Shown here: positions 5,732-8,924 of the stretch, in pieces
Layout: each line of letters starts with the position of its first letter
Numbering within the stretch: the first letter of the stretch is position 1
NCBI GenBank assembly: GCA_900553845.1
Contig: USEW01000073.1
Location: 1-8,924, forward strand
Direction: 5' to 3'
DNA from: an uncultured bacterium
GTDB lineage: Bacteria > Cyanobacteriota > Vampirovibrionia > Gastranaerophilales > Gastranaerophilaceae
Length of the DNA stretch: 8,924 nucleotides
Notes under the pieces: model-generated
Seen by the model: the letters and a program-made list of their open reading frames with translations, nothing else
The model's database searches: none
What the model was told of the DNA's origin: nothing
Made by a program: the position numbers and the translations under genes

Positions 5732-5903
5732 TTTTTTGCGACAAGAGTCAAAATTTATAAAAAATGAGAAAGGTTATTGATAGTCATAGCTTACCTTTTT
5801 TATAGTCAAAAATTTCCACAAAAGCTGATTTCACTACGCTTAACCAACGTATTATTTCTAAAGCATAATTATCAAGAAATTTATATAATAAGTGAATGAA
5901 ATA
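5681..5903 (-). pseudogene. Coding-like remnants on the minus strand ending in the right repeat
   Basis: Two short reading frames look like decayed genes. The first is open from 5903 to a TGA at 5784-5786 (39 codons; contains ALEIIRWLSVVKSAFVEIFD) and has no start codon. Its stop overlaps an ATG (5787-5785) in the classic ATGA arrangement. That ATG gives MTINNLSHFL, then a stop, but shifting frame by one base allows continuation through NFDSCRKK into YHRVDDFKTWLLENVA and a stop at 5681-5683, inside the direct repeat. I do not recognise either product. The ATGA overlap and open length in such AT-rich DNA suggest former genes, but chance is possible. Confidence 0.3.
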
Positions 5904-5930
5904 TTAGAATATATAATTAATGTAAAATAA

Positions 5931-5956
5931 GAGGGAATTATTAATTTAATTCCCTC
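5931..5956 (-). terminator. Probable terminator of adhE
   Basis: A perfect 10-bp inverted repeat, GAGGGAATTA (5931-5940) with TAATTCCCTC (5947-5956), encloses a 6-base loop. It lies 59 bp beyond the adhE stop and is followed on the minus strand by TTATTTTA. The stem has a five-pair GC-rich end only, so strength is uncertain. Confidence 0.6.
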
Positions 5957-6015
5957 AATTAATATTTTGCTTTGAAAATGATATACTCAAGCAGAAAATT
6001 ATATCAAATTAAAAA

Positions 6016-8670
6016 TTAATTTGTATCGCCTGAGTATGCTTTTTCGAAAACTTCACGAATTTCATCCATCAAAGGATATGCAGGGTTTGCACCTGTACAT
6101 TGGTCATCAAATGCCAATACAACAAGTTCATCCAACTTATCTTTGAAGTCTTTTTCTGAAATTCCATATTCTTTAATTGATAAAGGAATATTAATATCCT
6201 TTTTCAATTGAGTTATAGCATTTATTAGCAATTCAACTTTTTCATTGTCGTCTTTACCGCCTAAATTGAGCTCGTCAGCTATTTGACCATATTTAGCCTT
6301 AGCATTCGGGAACTTATATTGAGGGAAAATACATTGTTTGCGCGGACAATCAGTTGAATTATAACGTATCACCTGGTTAATAATTAAAGCATTTGCAATA
6401 CCATGAGGTATATTAAACGCTGCACCTAATTTGTGAGCCATTGAGTGACACAAACCTAAGAAGGAATTAGCAAATGCCATACCTGCTAAGCAGCTTGCAT
6501 AGTGTATTTTTTCACGTGCAATTGGATCATTTTTACCTTCTTTATAAGAACGTGGTAAATAACGGAAGATTAATTTTGTAGCTTCCAAAGCAGGTGAATT
6601 AGTGAAGTTTGTAGCCAATGCTGATACATAAGCTTCAACAGCATGTGTTAATGCGTCAATACCTGAAGCTGCACACAAACCAGCTGGCATAGTATCAACA
6701 AAGTTTGGATCTATAATTGCCATATTTGGAGTTAAAGCATAATCTGCAATAGGGTACTTCACATGTGTTTTATCATCAGTTATAACAGCAAACGGTGTAA
6801 CTTCTGAACCTGTTCCAGATGTAGTTGGAATAGCAACCATCATAGCTTTTTGACCTAATTCAGGTAATTCGCAAATACGTTTGCGGATATCCAAAAATCT
6901 CATAGCAATATCTTCAAACACAGTATCAGGTTGTTCATACATTAACCATACAATTTTAGCAGCATCAATTGGAGAACCGCCACCCAACGCAATAATTACA
7001 TCAGGTTCATAAGTTTTTACCATTGATAAAGCTTCATTGATTGTTGAAATTGTTGGATCTGGTTTTACATCAAAAAATATTTGATAATCAACACCTATTT
7101 CCTCTAACACGTTTGTTACATTATACACAGTACCAGAATTAAACAAATATCTATCAGTTACAATAAACGCACGTTTTTTACCTTTTAACTCTTTTAAAGC
7201 TAAATCAGTAGCGCCTCTTTTAAAGTAAACTTTTGGGGGAACCTTAAACCACAACATATTTTCTCTCCTCTCAGCAACAGTTTTATAGTTTAATAAGTGT
7301 TTAACACCAACGTTTTCTGAAACCGCGTTGCCGCCCCATGAGCCGCAACCTAATGTTAACGATGGTTCAAGTTTAAAGTTATATAAATCACCTATACCAC
7401 CTTGAGATGATGGAGAATTAATTAATATACGGCTTGTATGAAGTTTTGCTGCAAATTTATTAATTCTATCTTGCTTACGTTCATCTGTATATAAAACAGA
7501 TGTATGACCTGCTCCACCCAAAACTACTAATTCATATGCTTTTTGAACAGCTTCATCAAAATCGCTTGCACGATATATAGCTAAAACCGGTGACAATTTT
7601 TCATGTGAAAACTCTTCAGCTAGATCTATTTTTGTAACCTCACCCATCAAAACTTTAGCAGTTTGAGGTACTTCAACACCAGCCATTTCAGCTATTTTGT
7701 ATGCAGGCTGTCCAACAATTGCTGCATTTAGTTTTCCATCAATAATTATTGTTTTGGCTACTTTTTCTTTTTCTTTTTTATTTAATAAATATCCGCCGCG
7801 GTATTGAAATTCTTTCATTACTTCATCATATATGCTATCAACAATAACAACTGATTGTTCTGAAGCACATATCATACCGTTATCAAAAGTTTTTGACATC
7901 AATATTGAAGAAACAGCCATTTTTATATCAGCAGTTTCATCAATTATAGCGGGAGTGTTACCAGGACCAACACCCAAAGCAGGTTTGCCTGACGAATAAG
8001 CAGCTTTTACCATACCAGGACCGCCTGTAGCCAAAATTGTAGCTATGTCTTCATGTGTCATTAACATATTTGTTAATTCTAATGATGGGGTATCTATCCA
8101 GCCGATAATGTCTTCAGGAGCACCCGCTTTAACAGCTGCTTCCAACACAATACGTGCTGCTTCGATTGTACATTTTTTAGCACGTGGGTGTGGTGAAAAA
8201 ATTATACCATTTCTTGTTTTTAATGTAATTAATGATTTAAATATAGCAGTAGATGTCGGGTTGGTTGTTGGAATTACACCTGCAATAACACCCAATGGTT
8301 GTGCAACAATTTTAATTCCGTTTGGTTTGTCTTCTTTTATTACACCGCATGTTTTTGCGTTTTTGTGTTTATTGTAGATATATTCTGAAGCAAAGTGGTT
8401 TTTAATTACCTTATCTTCAACTACACCCATACCAGTTTCTTCAACAGCCATTTGTGCCAATGGTATTCTCATTTTGTTTGCTGCCAATGCTGCTGCTTTA
8501 AAAATTTTGTCAACTTGTTCCTGAGAGTATGTCTCAAAAATTTCCTGAGCTTTTTTTACACGTTTAATCAACGCTTCCAATGCCTCAGGAGTGTCAACTA
8601 CATTTGACTTGTTAAAAACTTTTTCAAGTTTTTCAACATTTTCGTTCTTTGTTGTTTTTGTCATCTTCAT
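6016..8670 (-). CDS. adhE: Bifunctional aldehyde-alcohol dehydrogenase
   Basis: AdhE reduces acetyl-CoA to acetaldehyde and then to ethanol, oxidising two NADH; the family assembles into cytosolic spirosome filaments. From the ATG at 8670 the product is 884 aa, matching the usual 860-890. The N-terminal CoA-acylating aldehyde dehydrogenase covers about 20-440: VIPTTNPTSTAIFKSL (132-147), VGPGNTP (234-240) and the catalytic Cys268 in NGMICASEQ. After a linker, the iron-dependent alcohol dehydrogenase covers about 480-884: ALGGGSPIDAAK (561-572) binds NAD, and the iron ligands are D672 and H676 (GIDALTHAVEAY), H742 (CHSMAHKLG) and H756 (NIPHG). All key residues are intact. The frame stays open 39 codons upstream to an ATG at 8787, but that one has no ribosome-binding site. 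The ATG at 8670 follows AAGGAG by four bases; an ATG at 8664 is a near-equal alternative. Upstream lies a duplicated leader element. Confidence 0.96.
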   Translation of the reverse strand: MKMTKTTKNENVEKLEKVFNKSNVVDTPEALEALIKRVKKAQEIFETYSQEQVDKIFKAAALAANKMRIPLAQMAVEETGMGVVEDKVIKNHFASEYIYNKHKNAKTCGVIKEDKPNGIKIVAQPLGVIAGVIPTTNPTSTAIFKSLITLKTRNGIIFSPHPRAKKCTIEAARIVLEAAVKAGAPEDIIGWIDTPSLELTNMLMTHEDIATILATGGPGMVKAAYSSGKPALGVGPGNTPAIIDETADIKMAVSSILMSKTFDNGMICASEQSVVIVDSIYDEVMKEFQYRGGYLLNKKEKEKVAKTIIIDGKLNAAIVGQPAYKIAEMAGVEVPQTAKVLMGEVTKIDLAEEFSHEKLSPVLAIYRASDFDEAVQKAYELVVLGGAGHTSVLYTDERKQDRINKFAAKLHTSRILINSPSSQGGIGDLYNFKLEPSLTLGCGSWGGNAVSENVGVKHLLNYKTVAERRENMLWFKVPPKVYFKRGATDLALKELKGKKRAFIVTDRYLFNSGTVYNVTNVLEEIGVDYQIFFDVKPDPTISTINEALSMVKTYEPDVIIALGGGSPIDAAKIVWLMYEQPDTVFEDIAMRFLDIRKRICELPELGQKAMMVAIPTTSGTGSEVTPFAVITDDKTHVKYPIADYALTPNMAIIDPNFVDTMPAGLCAASGIDALTHAVEAYVSALATNFTNSPALEATKLIFRYLPRSYKEGKNDPIAREKIHYASCLAGMAFANSFLGLCHSMAHKLGAAFNIPHGIANALIINQVIRYNSTDCPRKQCIFPQYKFPNAKAKYGQIADELNLGGKDDNEKVELLINAITQLKKDINIPLSIKEYGISEKDFKDKLDELVVLAFDDQCTGANPAYPLMDEIREVFEKAYSGDTN

Positions 8671-8674
8671 TATT

Positions 8675-8680
8675 CTCCTT
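8675..8680 (-). promoter_or_regulatory. adhE ribosome-binding site
   Basis: AAGGAG on the minus strand, four bases before the ATG at 8670 and ten before the ATG at 8664. It decides against the in-frame ATG at 8787, which is preceded by an A-rich run (CCAAAACAAAAAAA) without a Shine-Dalgarno. Confidence 0.8.
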
Positions 8681-8739
8681 TTTATATGACGGACTACCGT
8701 GTGTTTATTTTTTATCTTGCTCCACCAATGTGGGGTGAT
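8681..8739 (-). repeat. Proximal copy of the duplicated adhE leader element
   Basis: This 59-bp element matches 8802-8860 at 49 of 59 positions without gaps. Read toward adhE it contains CCAC-ATTG-GTGG, an A-rich linker, and ACGG-TAGT-CCGT followed by CATATAA. Both four-pair mini-hairpins are preserved in both copies. It ends directly against the adhE ribosome-binding site, so a protein bound here or an RNA fold could control translation or transcription. I do not recognise it as a known riboswitch, T-box or Rex operator. Confidence 0.75.
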
Positions 8740-8768
8740 TTCTGGTTTATTATTGCCTTGAAGTCCAA
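8712..8768 (-). other. Possible 18-codon leader ORF between the leader repeats
   Basis: A second AAGGAG (8773-8778) is followed after four bases by TTG (8768-8766), the same spacing as at adhE. The frame runs 18 codons, read MDFKAIINQKSPHIGGAR, to a TAA at 8712-8714 inside the proximal repeat. It could be a regulatory leader peptide or just the relic of the duplicated start region. A TTG start and such short length make this weak. Confidence 0.2.
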
Positions 8769-8801
8769 TTATCTCCTTTTCCTTCATTTTTTTTGTTTTG
8801 G

Positions 8802-8860
8802 TTTATATGACGGACTACCGTGTATTTATCCTTTATTTTTATCCACCAACGTGGAATGAC
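8802..8860 (-). repeat. Distal copy of the duplicated adhE leader element
   Basis: This is the second copy, offset by exactly 121 bp from the proximal one. It has CCAC-GTTG-GTGG and ACGG-TAGT-CCGT; the 22 bases from TTTATATGACGG to ACCGTGT on the plus strand are identical in the two copies. Eight of the ten differences are transitions and none disrupts a stem. The DNA beyond it to the window end (8861-8924) holds no gene I can see; TTGACG at 8915-8920 (minus strand) is a possible -35 with no clear -10. Confidence 0.75.
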
Positions 8861-8924
8861 CTTAACTTATGCAACCCATATGCAGGCACGAACAATTATC
8901 ACTTAACGAAACAACGTCAAAGTC

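Noticed and set aside
8045..8607. Plus-strand ORFs opposite adhE
   Set aside because: They lie antisense within the fully conserved adhE coding region and look like shadows with no start signals.
8671..8787. In-frame N-terminal extension of AdhE from the ATG at 8787
   Set aside because: No ribosome-binding site precedes 8787, the extension is outside the normal AdhE length, and it overlaps the non-coding leader repeat; the ATG at 8670 has AAGGAG.
8681..8860. Coding explanation for the leader repeats (V/I-x-P-x-WW-x-KIK-x-K-x-TVVRHI in both copies)
   Set aside because: The ten differences are spread evenly over codon positions and the distal copy has no start codon, so protein-level constraint is not shown.
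8802..8860. Resemblance of ATAAATACACGGTAGTCC to the 16S rRNA segment around the 806R primer site
   Set aside because: Only partial similarity with gaps, no neighbouring rRNA sequence; most likely coincidence.
1..8924. CRISPR array or toxin-antitoxin pair
   Set aside because: No regularly spaced short repeats exist. The rhuM/134-aa pair lacks recognisable toxin or antitoxin motifs, so I do not name it as such.

Overview
The window looks like a piece of an AT-rich bacterial chromosome. Lineage is tentative. The secreted Asn-rich protein at the left edge carries 21-residue units of the form (I/L)E-x3-F-x3-(Y/F)-x2-E-x4-R-(L/I)-x-R, which I associate from memory with Melainabacteria/Vampirovibrionia (gut Gastranaerophilales) and cyanobacterial relatives. 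The fermentative AdhE, the very AT-rich intergenic DNA and a tRNA gene without an encoded CCA fit a gut anaerobe of that kind, but none of this is decisive. A search with pheS or adhE would settle it.

Layout. Positions 1-819 hold the 3' part of a gene for an exported Asn/Gln/Tyr-rich repeat protein; its start codon lies before the window. Positions 885-1934 encode PheS, the alpha chain of phenylalanyl-tRNA synthetase, with no pheT beside it. A tRNA-Arg(TCT) gene follows (1992-2065) with its own promoter and a strong terminator. Positions 2108-2449 hold no convincing gene but several nested inverted repeats and a locally higher GC content. A near-consensus promoter (TTGACA-17-TACAAT) then drives a two-gene operon: an aldo/keto reductase (2503-3327) and an exported major-royal-jelly/yellow-family protein with a TTG start (3341-4438), closed by a 13-bp terminator hairpin.

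Positions 4517-5731 form an accessory block bounded by two 54-bp direct repeats (51/54 identical). Inside are a short terminator-like hairpin, an extended -10 promoter placed so that the transcript should begin at or next to the AUG, a frameshifted and 3'-truncated rhuM pseudogene, and an unrecognised 134-aa gene whose start overlaps the end of rhuM and whose stop abuts the right-hand repeat. To the right are minus-strand coding-like remnants whose last codons lie in the repeat. This suggests that the block entered at the 3' end of a former minus-strand gene.

Positions 6016-8670 (minus strand) encode bifunctional aldehyde/alcohol dehydrogenase AdhE, which converts acetyl-CoA through acetaldehyde to ethanol while reoxidising NADH. 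Upstream of it are two 59-bp copies of an element exactly 121 bp apart, each with two four-base-pair mini-hairpins and each followed by an AAGGAG ribosome-binding sequence. This duplicated leader, the repeat-bounded rhuM block and the hairpin-rich region at 2108-2449 are the parts most worth a second look.
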